Assembly (NCBI GenBank): GCA_944350285.1
Contig: CALVOL010000006.1
Location: 1-43,457, forward strand
Source of the DNA: an uncultured Bacilli bacterium
GTDB taxonomy: Bacteria > Bacillota_I > Bacilli_A > RF39 > UBA660
Direction of reading: 5' to 3'
Length of the DNA stretch: 43,457 nt
Made by a program: the position numbers and the translations under genes. Shown here piece by piece: positions 30,656 through 38,622 of the stretch. Every line of letters begins with the position of its first letter. The stretch's first letter is position 1. The notes under the pieces are model-generated. The model saw only the letters and a list, made by a program, of their open reading frames with translations. It did not search any database and was not told the DNA's origin.

Positions 30656-32158
30656 ATGTTTGAAATAAAAAATATTAGTATTCAAGTAAAGGAAAGATAT
30701 TTAGTAAAAAATTTATCTTTCACAGTAAATCAAAAAGACAAACTTGCCATCATTGGCGAAGAAGGAAATGGCAAATCCACATTATTAAAAGCTCTTGCAG
30801 GTAAGCTAGATTATGGCGAAGTAACCGGAGGAGTGAGTGCCAAAAATCACAAGATAGGATACCTAGAACAATCCATGAGCAAAGAAGTGGAAGAACAAAC
30901 CCCTCTAGAGTATCTGTTTCAAACTGAAGAAGATTACTATCACAAAATAGGAAAATTTTATAAAGAAAAAGAACGGTTTCATATAACAGAAGAAATGCTA
31001 GATAGAAAAATAAAAACTTTATCTGGCGGAGAAAAAGTAAAACTAGCAATTTTAAAACTATTGTTAGAAGAAAACGATATCCTTCTTTTAGATGAACCAA
31101 CCAATGACTTAGATATAGAAACATTAGAATGGTTAGAAACCTTTATAAATGAAAGTGAAAATCCAATTTTATATGTATCTCATGATGAAACCTTACTATC
31201 TAGGACCTCCACCATGATTTTACATTTAGAACAAATAAAACACAAAACAGCATGCCGTCATACCTTATTAAAGGAAGACTATGATACCTATGTAGCTGAA
31301 CGACTCGCTAAACTATCCAAACAAACCCAACTTGCTAAAAACGAAAAAAGAGATTGGCTAGCTAAAGAAGAACGCTTAACAAAAGTTCTACAGAAAGTAG
31401 AATACCAACAAGAAACCATATCGAGAAGCAATCCTCATGGTGGACAACTATTAAAAAAGAAAATGCATTCTCTAAAATCCCAAGAAAAGAAACTAGATAA
31501 AATAGAATTGACAGAAATACCAGATGTAGAAGAAAGCATCAATTTCTTCTTCGAACCAGTAAGTCTTCCCAAATCCAAACAAATACTCTATTTATCTCTT
31601 CCAGAGTTAAAAGTTCAAAATAACATTCTTGCCAAAAATATAGAACTAGAAGTAACTGGTAGTGCTCATTTATGTATCATTGGAAACAATGGGGTAGGAA
31701 AATCCACTTTAATAAAAGAAATAAAAAAACAGTTAGCCCCAAGAACAGATATAGTCATGGGTTACATGCCCCAAGATTATGAAGAAATATTAAAGGACTA
31801 TGAAAACGTACTAGATTTTATTGCCCAAACAAAAAACAAAGAAGAAATCACAAAAGCAAGAATGATACTAGGAAATATGAAATTTACTCGCGAAGAAATG
31901 ACCGGAAAAATAAGTGATTTAAGCAATGGCTCGAAAGCAAAATTAATTCTAACCAAACTAGTCTTAGAAAAGTGTGATGTATTATTATTAGATGAACCAA
32001 CAAGAAATGTAAGTCCATTATCTAATCCAGTAATTAGAAAGGCTCTAAAAGAATACAATGGTTGCATCATCAGCGTTTCACATGACCGAAAATATATAGA
32101 AGAAGTAATAGATACAGTATATGTACTAACCAAAGAAGAATTAAAGAAAAAACAATAA
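30656..32158 (+). CDS. ABC-F family ATPase (possible ribosome protection protein)
   Basis: A 500-residue protein with two ABC domains and no membrane part. Domain 1: GEEGNGKST, LSGGEKVKL, ILLLDEPTNDLD, SHDE. Domain 2: GNNGVGKST, LSNGSKAKL (altered signature), VLLLDEPTRNVSPLS, SHDRKY. A charged linker (about 205-300) joins them. ABC-F proteins act on the ribosome E site; antibiotic-resistance members displace drugs. A leader with uORFs and an attenuator favours a drug-inducible member, but the subfamily cannot be fixed by eye. The TRNVSPLSNP variant after Walker B is notable. Confidence 0.85.
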   Translation: MFEIKNISIQVKERYLVKNLSFTVNQKDKLAIIGEEGNGKSTLLKALAGKLDYGEVTGGVSAKNHKIGYLEQSMSKEVEEQTPLEYLFQTEEDYYHKIGKFYKEKERFHITEEMLDRKIKTLSGGEKVKLAILKLLLEENDILLLDEPTNDLDIETLEWLETFINESENPILYVSHDETLLSRTSTMILHLEQIKHKTACRHTLLKEDYDTYVAERLAKLSKQTQLAKNEKRDWLAKEERLTKVLQKVEYQQETISRSNPHGGQLLKKKMHSLKSQEKKLDKIELTEIPDVEESINFFFEPVSLPKSKQILYLSLPELKVQNNILAKNIELEVTGSAHLCIIGNNGVGKSTLIKEIKKQLAPRTDIVMGYMPQDYEEILKDYENVLDFIAQTKNKEEITKARMILGNMKFTREEMTGKISDLSNGSKAKLILTKLVLEKCDVLLLDEPTRNVSPLSNPVIRKALKEYNGCIISVSHDRKYIEEVIDTVYVLTKEELKKKQ

Positions 32159-32196
32159 AAAGTAACAGCTGGCAAAAAATAACTGTTGCTTTTTCT
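32157..32196 (+). terminator. Terminator after the ABC-F gene
   Basis: AAAAAGTAACAG pairs with CTGTTGCTTTTT (11 of 12), followed by T-rich sequence. It starts in the stop region. Confidence 0.8.
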
Positions 32197-32230
32197 TTTC
32201 ATTTCAAGTAAGGTATCATTAGAGGAATAT

Positions 32231-33073
32231 ATGGAAAAATGTGTGAAAGAATTATTGAATGGAACAAAAATAGAAGATGTTTTAGATTGTTATCATTTGC
32301 AAAAATATGAGTTATTAACAAAGATAAGAGAAGAACTTTGGAATATCAAACTTTTAAATAATGAAGAAATATTAAAAAAATTATCTACAACTTTTTATCA
32401 AGAATGTTTTTTATTAAGAATTTCGAAAAAACCAGTCGCCTTATTTTCGGATACCCATTTCGGAAGTAAAGATGAGAATCTAGAATACTATCAAATGTTT
32501 ATAAACTTTTGTATCGAAAATCATATTTACAATGTAATACATGGTGGTGATATTGGTGACGGTTTAGTAAGATATTCCAAAAATTATTTTGATGCAACAA
32601 AACAACTAGACCATATTTTAGAAGTGTACATCGACCACCCAATGCTAAGACAATACCTTATTGGTGGCAATCATGACGAAAAATATAAAAATCATGATAT
32701 CGATATTTTAAAAGAATTAGCAGAGAATAAAAAAAATATCATACCTCTAGGCTATGGGCAATGCTTTATCCATATATTCAACAGTATCGTTTCTGTAGAA
32801 CACAGTGCGAAATTAAGCCGGGAAGAGAAAATTTTGCCATATGACTTTACCATTGCTGGGCATTCTCATAAGAGTCGCTTCTCTGCTTGTTGTGTAAAAA
32901 TCCCCACTTTAAGCAATAATATACAATATCCCAATATAAACGAAGGACTACCAGGATTTATCATTATGAGACCTGTAAAAAAAGAGAAAAAAATATATTT
33001 TGAAAGATATTATTTTAAAAACGAACGAATAGAACAAGAAGAAAAGACATATATTTACAAACTTCAAAAATAA
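32231..33073 (+). CDS. Calcineurin-like metallophosphoesterase
   Basis: A 280-residue protein. After a helical N-terminal part of 65 residues come the full metal-binding motifs: D74-x-H76 (FSDTHFG), GGDIGD with D107, GNHDE at 146-150, H191 (SVEHS) and GHSH at 210-213. A di-metal phosphoesterase acting on nucleotides, nucleic acid or phosphoprotein; substrate unknown. The frame opens at TTG 32186, inside the upstream terminator, but AGAGGAAT precedes ATG 32231. The N-terminal part looks like a small HTH-type domain and is not usual for stand-alone enzymes. Confidence 0.85.
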   Translation: MEKCVKELLNGTKIEDVLDCYHLQKYELLTKIREELWNIKLLNNEEILKKLSTTFYQECFLLRISKKPVALFSDTHFGSKDENLEYYQMFINFCIENHIYNVIHGGDIGDGLVRYSKNYFDATKQLDHILEVYIDHPMLRQYLIGGNHDEKYKNHDIDILKELAENKKNIIPLGYGQCFIHIFNSIVSVEHSAKLSREEKILPYDFTIAGHSHKSRFSACCVKIPTLSNNIQYPNINEGLPGFIIMRPVKKEKKIYFERYYFKNERIEQEEKTYIYKLQK

Positions 33074-33100
33074 TCTCCACATTTTGTGTAGAGACTTTTT
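33074..33100 (+). terminator. Terminator after the phosphoesterase gene
   Basis: TCTC and CACA pair with TGTG and GAGA around a short T loop, then five T. Confidence 0.65.
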
Positions 33101-33138
33101 CTTGTGATATTGCTATAATGAATAGCGGAAGTGGTAAT

Positions 33139-34566
33139 ATGGATCAAGTAAAAATAGGCAAGTTTATTGCAAGTTTAAGAAAGAGTAAAAAATTAACCCA
33201 ACAAGAATTAGCAGAATTATTAGGTGTTACAGACCGTGCTATATCAAACTGGGAAAATGGCCGAAGAATGCCGGACATTTCATTATTAAAACCTCTTGCT
33301 GAGAATTTAGGCATTACGGTAAATGAGTTGATCTCAGGGGAGAAAATACCAGAGGAAAAAATGATGACTGCGATTGAAACAAACTTAATTCAATCTTTAG
33401 AAACAGCCAAAAAAATCAAAAGAAAATCTTTTAAAGTAATTGGCATTTTTGTGATTTTAATAGTGCTTCTTCTTTTTATTCTACTTGCACATTATAAAAG
33501 TACTTATCCACAGATAAAGCTTTATGACATTGAGGCATATCATACTGAATTCGACGAGCCTTATGAACTTTTAGAAATTTTTAAATATCAAGATCGTTCC
33601 TTTTACTATTATGGAATAGAAAAAATAATGCTATGTGATAGTTCCAAAAAATGTTATGAACTACAAGATGCGTTAGATCATAAACAAATTACAATCGATA
33701 AAATTAAAGATTTTTTAGAAGAGGAAGTGCTACGCGAACGAATCGAACAAGAAATACTGTATGATGGTGGAACAAGCCTGTACTATCACAACAACTATAC
33801 AGCTATAGTTTGTAATACGGAAAAAGGAAATAAAGATATTTATTTTGGAAATGCAGAAATACTAGAGGAACTAGATGGTGCTTACTGTGGACACGAAAAA
33901 AGTAACATAGAAAAATTCACAAAAACTTATCACATCAAAGAAATAAAAGAAAACGATGGCGAAACAATCTATGTAACATTAGAAAATAACAAAGAAGAAA
34001 GTGCCTCAATCAAATTAAAAAATAATTATGATATTTTGGTTGGTAAAACCTATGAATTTACGTTCTTTACCTTTACAAAGATAGAAGATACCATCGAAAA
34101 TCTATTCGAATTCGCTACAATTACGAGGATAAAAGAAACAGACAAACGAAAAGAAGAAGAAATTAACGAACCAATAATAGTCACAGAAAAAATAATGAGT
34201 GATGCCGAATTAAATGAAATAGCAGGCGTAACTATGTCAATAAAAGAAGGAACTTTAACAACCAAAGGAGCAACAGTTGTCATTACCGATTACAGTGGAA
34301 AGTCTCACATCTATGGCGAAGAATACCGGATAGACAAATTAGAAGATGAAACATGGAAGCCAGTGGATGTGGTTTTAGAAGGAAACTATGGTTGGAACTC
34401 TATAGGCTACAAAGTAGATAGAAACAAAAAACTGGTTCTAGAAATAGACTGGAAATGGTTGTATGGAAGCCTTTCTAACGGAACTTACCGGATTGTAAAA
34501 TATGCTTTAGAGGATTCCTCGTTAGAAAAGAAATATTTCTCTGTAGAATTTGAAATTACCGAATAA
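33139..34566 (+). CDS. XRE-type HTH protein with membrane anchor
   Basis: A 475-residue protein. Residues 1-66 are a classic XRE/Cro helix-turn-helix (LTQQELAELLGVTDRAISNWENG). A single helix lies at 99-117, and about 355 residues would be outside. The external part is rich in acidic and beta-strand segments with four cysteines in two near pairs; the end (SGKSHIYGEEYRIDKLEDETW, LEIDWKWLYGSLSNGTYRIVK) resembles immunoglobulin-like domains of Gram-positive surface proteins. It would be a one-component membrane-bound regulator, linking an outside signal to DNA. ATG 33118 falls in the TATAAT box; ATG 33139 with GGAAGTGG is the start. Confidence 0.75.
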   Translation: MDQVKIGKFIASLRKSKKLTQQELAELLGVTDRAISNWENGRRMPDISLLKPLAENLGITVNELISGEKIPEEKMMTAIETNLIQSLETAKKIKRKSFKVIGIFVILIVLLLFILLAHYKSTYPQIKLYDIEAYHTEFDEPYELLEIFKYQDRSFYYYGIEKIMLCDSSKKCYELQDALDHKQITIDKIKDFLEEEVLRERIEQEILYDGGTSLYYHNNYTAIVCNTEKGNKDIYFGNAEILEELDGAYCGHEKSNIEKFTKTYHIKEIKENDGETIYVTLENNKEESASIKLKNNYDILVGKTYEFTFFTFTKIEDTIENLFEFATITRIKETDKRKEEEINEPIIVTEKIMSDAELNEIAGVTMSIKEGTLTTKGATVVITDYSGKSHIYGEEYRIDKLEDETWKPVDVVLEGNYGWNSIGYKVDRNKKLVLEIDWKWLYGSLSNGTYRIVKYALEDSSLEKKYFSVEFEITE

Positions 34567-34623
34567 AAAAATTCCTTACTATCTTTTCTTTTGATATAAT
34601 GAATAAGAAGTGAGGTTTTTAAT

Positions 34624-34981
34624 ATGCGAAAAAAAATAGGTATGCTTTTATTAATAATGCTATGTAGTTTCTCTTTAGTCGGATGTGGTACCCAAAATGA
34701 AACAGTAAATACCAACACTAGAAGAAATATTAGAAGAAAATAACTATACCATCGTGGATGTAAGAACAAGTGAGGAATATAAAGAAAGCCATGTAAAAGG
34801 AGCTATCAACATTCCTTACGATGAAATTAACGAAAATGTAGAGTTAGACAAAGAAAAAACTATCTTAGTATATTGTAGAAGCGGTAGAAGAAGTAAGGCT
34901 GCCTATGATCAATTAACAAGTCTTGGTTATGAAGTATATGATTTAGGTGCTTATGATAGCATAACCTTAGATAAGGAGTAA
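34624..34981 (+). pseudogene. Rhodanese-domain lipoprotein, frameshifted
   Basis: ATG 34624 opens a lipoprotein signal peptide (MRKKIGMLLLIMLCSFSLVG then the lipobox Cys, GCGTQ). The frame runs out at a TAA near 34742. The following rhodanese domain lies in the next frame (TLEEILEENNYTIVDVRTS, then active-site loop VYCRSGRRSKAA) to TAA 34979-34981. A single extra base near 34712-34716 explains the break; restored, the protein would be about 118 residues, a normal exported rhodanese. The break could be a true mutation or a sequencing error. The neighbouring MBL-fold gene suggests sulfur-transfer work. Confidence 0.7.
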
Positions 34982-34984
34982 GAA

Positions 34985-35860
34985 ATGGAACTAATACAAT
35001 TAGGAGAAAAAACATACTACATCAAAAATAATACCAATGTAGGAATTTACAAGATAGACGAAAAAAATGTCTATCTCATTGATGCAGGAAATGATAAAGA
35101 TGCAGGAAAGAAAATTTTAAAAATCCTAGAAGAACATGGCTGGACATGTAAAGGTGTTATTTTAACACATTCCCATGCCGACCATATAGGCGGTGCTAAA
35201 GTGATACAAGATCGTACTGGATGCGTAGTCCTTGCTCACAAAATTGAAAAGTGTTTTACTGAATATCCAATCCTAGAACCATCTTTCCTTTATGGAGCAT
35301 ACCCTATAAAAGACTTACAAAACAAATTTTTAATGGCCAAAGAAACCAAAGTTTTAGAAGTAGAAGAACACTTGCCAGATGGCTTAGAGATATTGACGCT
35401 TAAAGGACACTCATTTGACATGATTGGAATAAAAACCAGTGACAATATCTGCTTTTTAGGAGACTCTTTATTTAGTGAAGAAACGATGCAGAAATATCAC
35501 GTATCTTTCCTTTATAATGTCAAAGAATTTCTAAATTCACTAGACCACTTATCCACATTAGAAGGTCACTTTTACATCCCGTCTCATACCGAAGGAACTT
35601 CAAATATAAAAAACTTAATTACCTTAAATCGTAACAAAGTACAAGAGATATGCCAAAGTATTTACAATATCTGTCAAGAAGAAAAAACTTGGGAAGAAAT
35701 ATTGACAGAACTGTTTAACCATTATCATCTTATAATGAACATAACCCAATACGTCCTAATTGGTAGTACCCTAAAAGCATATTTAACCTATCTCTATGAA
35801 GAAGAAAAACTAATCTTTACAATAAAAGATAATAAAGTATTATGGCATCAAAAAAAGTAA
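34985..35860 (+). CDS. Metallo-beta-lactamase-fold hydrolase
   Basis: A 291-residue enzyme. The zinc motif is THSHADH (H62, H64, D66, H67), followed by the metal-bridging Asp in FLGDSLF and PSHTEG. Residues 215-291 form an added helical/winged part. It follows the rhodanese gene by 3 bases, and that pairing recalls persulfide dioxygenase-rhodanese couples, but the sequence is not a clear ETHE1/CstB match, so a general MBL hydrolase is the safe call. GGAG precedes the ATG. Two more genes follow closely. Confidence 0.83.
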   Translation: MELIQLGEKTYYIKNNTNVGIYKIDEKNVYLIDAGNDKDAGKKILKILEEHGWTCKGVILTHSHADHIGGAKVIQDRTGCVVLAHKIEKCFTEYPILEPSFLYGAYPIKDLQNKFLMAKETKVLEVEEHLPDGLEILTLKGHSFDMIGIKTSDNICFLGDSLFSEETMQKYHVSFLYNVKEFLNSLDHLSTLEGHFYIPSHTEGTSNIKNLITLNRNKVQEICQSIYNICQEEKTWEEILTELFNHYHLIMNITQYVLIGSTLKAYLTYLYEEEKLIFTIKDNKVLWHQKK

Positions 35861-35872
35861 AAAGGAGAAACA

Positions 35873-36544
35873 ATGAATATCGAAGATTTATTAAAAAGAA
35901 ATGAGCTAGACGAAGAAAAACTTTTAGAGTATGGTTTTCAAAGAAAAGATAAGGACTTATTTTATCAAACAAAAATCTTAAACGATACCTTTCATCTTAC
36001 AATAAATATAACAAAGAATAAACAAGTAAAAATCAAGGGCATGGATTTAGAAACAAACTACGAATATACTTTGGAACGGATAGAAAACCAAACAGGATCC
36101 TTTGTCTCTTCGCTAAAAAAAGAAATAGAAAGTATCGTGACGGATATCGTGGAAAAATGTGCCAAACCAAATAAATTTCTAACAGCTCAAGCGAATCGTC
36201 TAGCAGCAAAAATAGAAGAAAAATACCAATCTGTTCCTGAATTTTTATGGCAAAAGTATCCCGGTTATGCAATTTTTAGAAATAAAGAAAATAACAAATG
36301 GTATGCAGCAATCATGAATATTTTAAAAGAAAAATTAGACGAAGGATCCTATGAAGTAGAAATTATTGATGTAAAACTAACTCCAGAAAAAATACAATCT
36401 CTTTTAACGAGAAAAGGATTTTATGAAGCTTATCATATGAATAAAAAATCATGGATTACCATTTTATTAGACGACACCATAAGTGACGGAGAAATCATGA
36501 GTTACGTCGAGGAAAGCTATGAATTAACAAAAAAGAAAAAATAG
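35873..36544 (+). CDS. MmcQ/YjbR-family protein with an extra N-terminal domain
   Basis: A 223-residue protein. Residues about 110-220 match the MmcQ/YjbR fold (double-wing, DNA-binding-like): WQKYPGYAIFRNKENNKWYA and YHMNKKSWITILLDDTISD are the family hallmarks. The first 105 residues are a separate beta-rich domain (FHLTINITKNKQVKIKGM), also found on longer relatives. Function unknown. It lies 12 bases after the MBL gene and 12 before the GNAT gene, so an operon is likely. Confidence 0.8.
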   Translation: MNIEDLLKRNELDEEKLLEYGFQRKDKDLFYQTKILNDTFHLTINITKNKQVKIKGMDLETNYEYTLERIENQTGSFVSSLKKEIESIVTDIVEKCAKPNKFLTAQANRLAAKIEEKYQSVPEFLWQKYPGYAIFRNKENNKWYAAIMNILKEKLDEGSYEVEIIDVKLTPEKIQSLLTRKGFYEAYHMNKKSWITILLDDTISDGEIMSYVEESYELTKKKK

Positions 36545-36556
36545 AAAGGAAAAAAG

Positions 36557-36814
36557 ATGAAAATAATATTTGATAGAAAAAAACATCAAGCCTGTGCTTT
36601 AGAGGAAGATAGGGTAATAGGAATTTGCGGATTTACCATCGAAAAAGATACTTGGAATATAATACATACAGAAGTAAACGAGAGTTTTCAAGGACAAGGG
36701 ATTGCTAAAGAATTAGTGTTGGAAGTTATAAAAAATGCTAAAAAAGAAGAAAAAAAAGTAGTCGCTGACTGCTCCTATGCTAAAAAGATATTAGAACAAA
36801 AATCAATAGAATAA
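36557..36814 (+). CDS. Small GNAT acetyltransferase-like protein (YjdJ type)
   Basis: An 85-residue protein of the short GNAT group: EDRVIGICGFTIEKDTW, then HTEVNESFQGQGIAKELV (acetyl-CoA loop Q-x-x-G-x-A) and VVADCSYAKKIL. It is the minimal GNAT fold and may acetylate a small amine. Start ATG 36557 with AGAAAGGA. Confidence 0.78.
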   Translation: MKIIFDRKKHQACALEEDRVIGICGFTIEKDTWNIIHTEVNESFQGQGIAKELVLEVIKNAKKEEKKVVADCSYAKKILEQKSIE

Positions 36815-36870
36815 TCCTTGACTTAAAGGTAACTTTAGATAGTATGATAATATTAGAAAACGAGGAAGTT

Positions 36871-37350
36871 ATGAAAAAAAGTTGGATCATACTAGGAATA
36901 TTATTTGTCTTAGGAGGAATACTATTGCTATTCTTTTCCTTTGAAGAAAAAGAAATTATTTTAAGGCAGGAAGAAAACCTGATAGAAAGCGAGGAAGGAA
37001 AGATGGAAAAGAATTTATCATTACAAGTAAACGGAAAGACTTTTAAAATCACATTAGAACCAAATGAAACATCTCAATCACTACGAAAACTTCTTCCTTT
37101 AAAAATAACAATGGAGGAATTAAACGGGAATGAAAAATACCATTATTTAGAAAGTATGTTACCTTCAAACCCTACAAGAGTAGAAAAAATTGAGTCTGAG
37201 GATATCATGTTATATGGTGATAATTGTTTAGTTCTTTTTTATGAGGATTTTACAACCTCCTATTCTTATACAAGAATTGGAAAAATAGAAAATACCGAAG
37301 GATTAAAAGAAGCGCTTGGCTCAGGTAATGTTGAAATGGAAATAAATTAG
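36871..37350 (+). CDS. Membrane-anchored cyclophilin-like domain protein
   Basis: A 159-residue protein. An N-terminal helix (about 4-24) anchors or exports it. Residues about 45-159 resemble the cyclophilin-like (cyclophil_like2) beta-barrel: LQVNGKTFKITLEPNET, LLPLKITMEELNGNEK, and SYSYTRIGKIENTEGL. Prolyl isomerase activity should not be assumed. The frame opens at 36844, but GAGGAAG sets the ATG at 36871. A TTGACT (36818) and TATGAT (36843) with a long spacer may be its promoter. Confidence 0.65.
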   Translation: MKKSWIILGILFVLGGILLLFFSFEEKEIILRQEENLIESEEGKMEKNLSLQVNGKTFKITLEPNETSQSLRKLLPLKITMEELNGNEKYHYLESMLPSNPTRVEKIESEDIMLYGDNCLVLFYEDFTTSYSYTRIGKIENTEGLKEALGSGNVEMEIN

Positions 37351-37381
37351 GATTATAATAAAAATGGAAAGTAGGGATGAG

Positions 37382-37948
37382 ATGAAAAAACAAATTAACA
37401 CTACAGAAGCAATTTTTCCAATGCCAGTATTAATGATTGCAACGTATAATGAAGACGGTACAGTAGATGTCATGAATGCTGCCTGGGGAATGATGTTAGA
37501 AAGAGATAGAATTGTTTTAAATTTAACAGGAACTCATAAAACTGTAAAAAACATCAAAGAAAGAAAAGCGTTCACAGTAAGTCTTGCTGATGCAAGCCAC
37601 GTGAAAGAAGCCGATTATTTTGGCATGGTTTCAGGAAATAATACTAAAGATAAATTTGAAAAAAGTGGTCTTACTGCAACCAAATCGGATATGGTCGATG
37701 CTCCAATCATCAATGAATTTCCAGTTTGTATGGAATGCGAATTTATCGAGTATCAAGACGAGGAATATGGCTGTGGTGTAATCGGGAAAATTATACGAGT
37801 AACAGCCGAAGAAAGCATTTTAAAAGACGGCAACGTAGATATTTCCTTATTAAATGCCATCGCGTTTGATCCATATACACATGGTTATTATGCCATAGGT
37901 TCACGTGTTGGTGAAGCATTTAAAGATGGCTTAGAATTAAAAAAATAA
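37382..37948 (+). CDS. Flavin reductase-like FMN-binding protein
   Basis: A 188-residue FMN-binding split-barrel protein: FPMPVLMIATYNEDGTVDVMNAAWG at the start, NLTGTHKTVKNIKER, FTVSLADASHVKEADYFG and a closing AIFGYEYY-like region replaced here by AIAFDPYTHGYYAIGSRVG. It is the flavoredoxin type and may transfer electrons from NAD(P)H to FMN. ATG 37364 lies too close to a TATAAT (37353); ATG 37382 follows AGGGATGAG and is chosen. Confidence 0.83.
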   Translation: MKKQINTTEAIFPMPVLMIATYNEDGTVDVMNAAWGMMLERDRIVLNLTGTHKTVKNIKERKAFTVSLADASHVKEADYFGMVSGNNTKDKFEKSGLTATKSDMVDAPIINEFPVCMECEFIEYQDEEYGCGVIGKIIRVTAEESILKDGNVDISLLNAIAFDPYTHGYYAIGSRVGEAFKDGLELKK

Positions 37949-38007
37949 GTGGAAAGAAGATCTAAAAAATCTTTCTTTTTTTTAACAATTAATTTTTAAA
38001 AAGTTAT

Positions 38008-38035
38008 TTGTTGTAATCACTTTGCATGTTATAAT
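38008..38035 (+). promoter_or_regulatory. Promoter of the lemA operon
   Basis: TTGTTG (38008-38013), 16 bases, TATAAT (38030-38035), ahead of the GTG start at 38061. Confidence 0.6.
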
Positions 38036-38060
38036 AGGAATAAGAATTGGAGGAGTATTT

Positions 38061-38609
38061 GTGTGGGTTTATATTGTAATTGCTATTGCTATCATGATAC
38101 TGATTTATGTACTTATTGTTTATAATAAATTCATCACTTTAACAAATAAAGTAAAGGAAGCATTTGCGACAATGGATGTCTATTTGAAAAAAAGATGGGA
38201 TTTAATCCCAAACTTAGTCGAAACGGTAAAAGGATATGCTCATCATGAACAAGAAACATTAAAAAGTGTTACTACCTTAAGAAATCATGCTTATGATACT
38301 ATGTCCAATGACGAAAAGCTACAAACCAACGAAGAATTAAATGGAGAAATAAAAAAAATCATGTTTTTAGCAGAAAGCTATCCAGACTTAAAAGCCAGTG
38401 AAAACTTTAAAGACTTAAGGAAAGAACTAACCCAAGTAGAAAACGATATTGCAAATTCTAGAAAATACTACAACGCGGTCGTTCGCATGTATAACAACAA
38501 AGTAGAACAGTTTCCAAGTAATATCTTTGCTAAACTCTTTGGCTATAAAACAGAAAAAATGTTTGAAATAACTGCTGAAGAACGAGAAAATATCAAAGTG
38601 AATTTATAA
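38061..38609 (+). CDS. lemA: LemA family membrane protein
   Basis: A 182-residue protein: one N-terminal helix (VYIVIAIAIMILIYVLIVY), then long helices with KVKEAFATMDVYLKKRWDLIPNLVETVKGY, the family core, and YYNAVVRMYNN near the end. The open frame begins at ATG 38022, but that is inside the promoter. GGAGG at 38049-38053 points to the GTG at 38061, giving an N-terminus that starts straight at the membrane helix. LemA with a downstream DUF2207 protein is a common envelope gene pair. Confidence 0.9.
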   Translation: MWVYIVIAIAIMILIYVLIVYNKFITLTNKVKEAFATMDVYLKKRWDLIPNLVETVKGYAHHEQETLKSVTTLRNHAYDTMSNDEKLQTNEELNGEIKKIMFLAESYPDLKASENFKDLRKELTQVENDIANSRKYYNAVVRMYNNKVEQFPSNIFAKLFGYKTEKMFEITAEERENIKVNL

Positions 38610-38622
38610 ATAGGAGGAAACC

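Noticed and set aside
34985-35860. Persulfide dioxygenase (ETHE1/CstB) assignment
   Set aside because: The rhodanese neighbour is suggestive, but the MBL protein lacks recognisable family-specific features and has a different C-terminal part.
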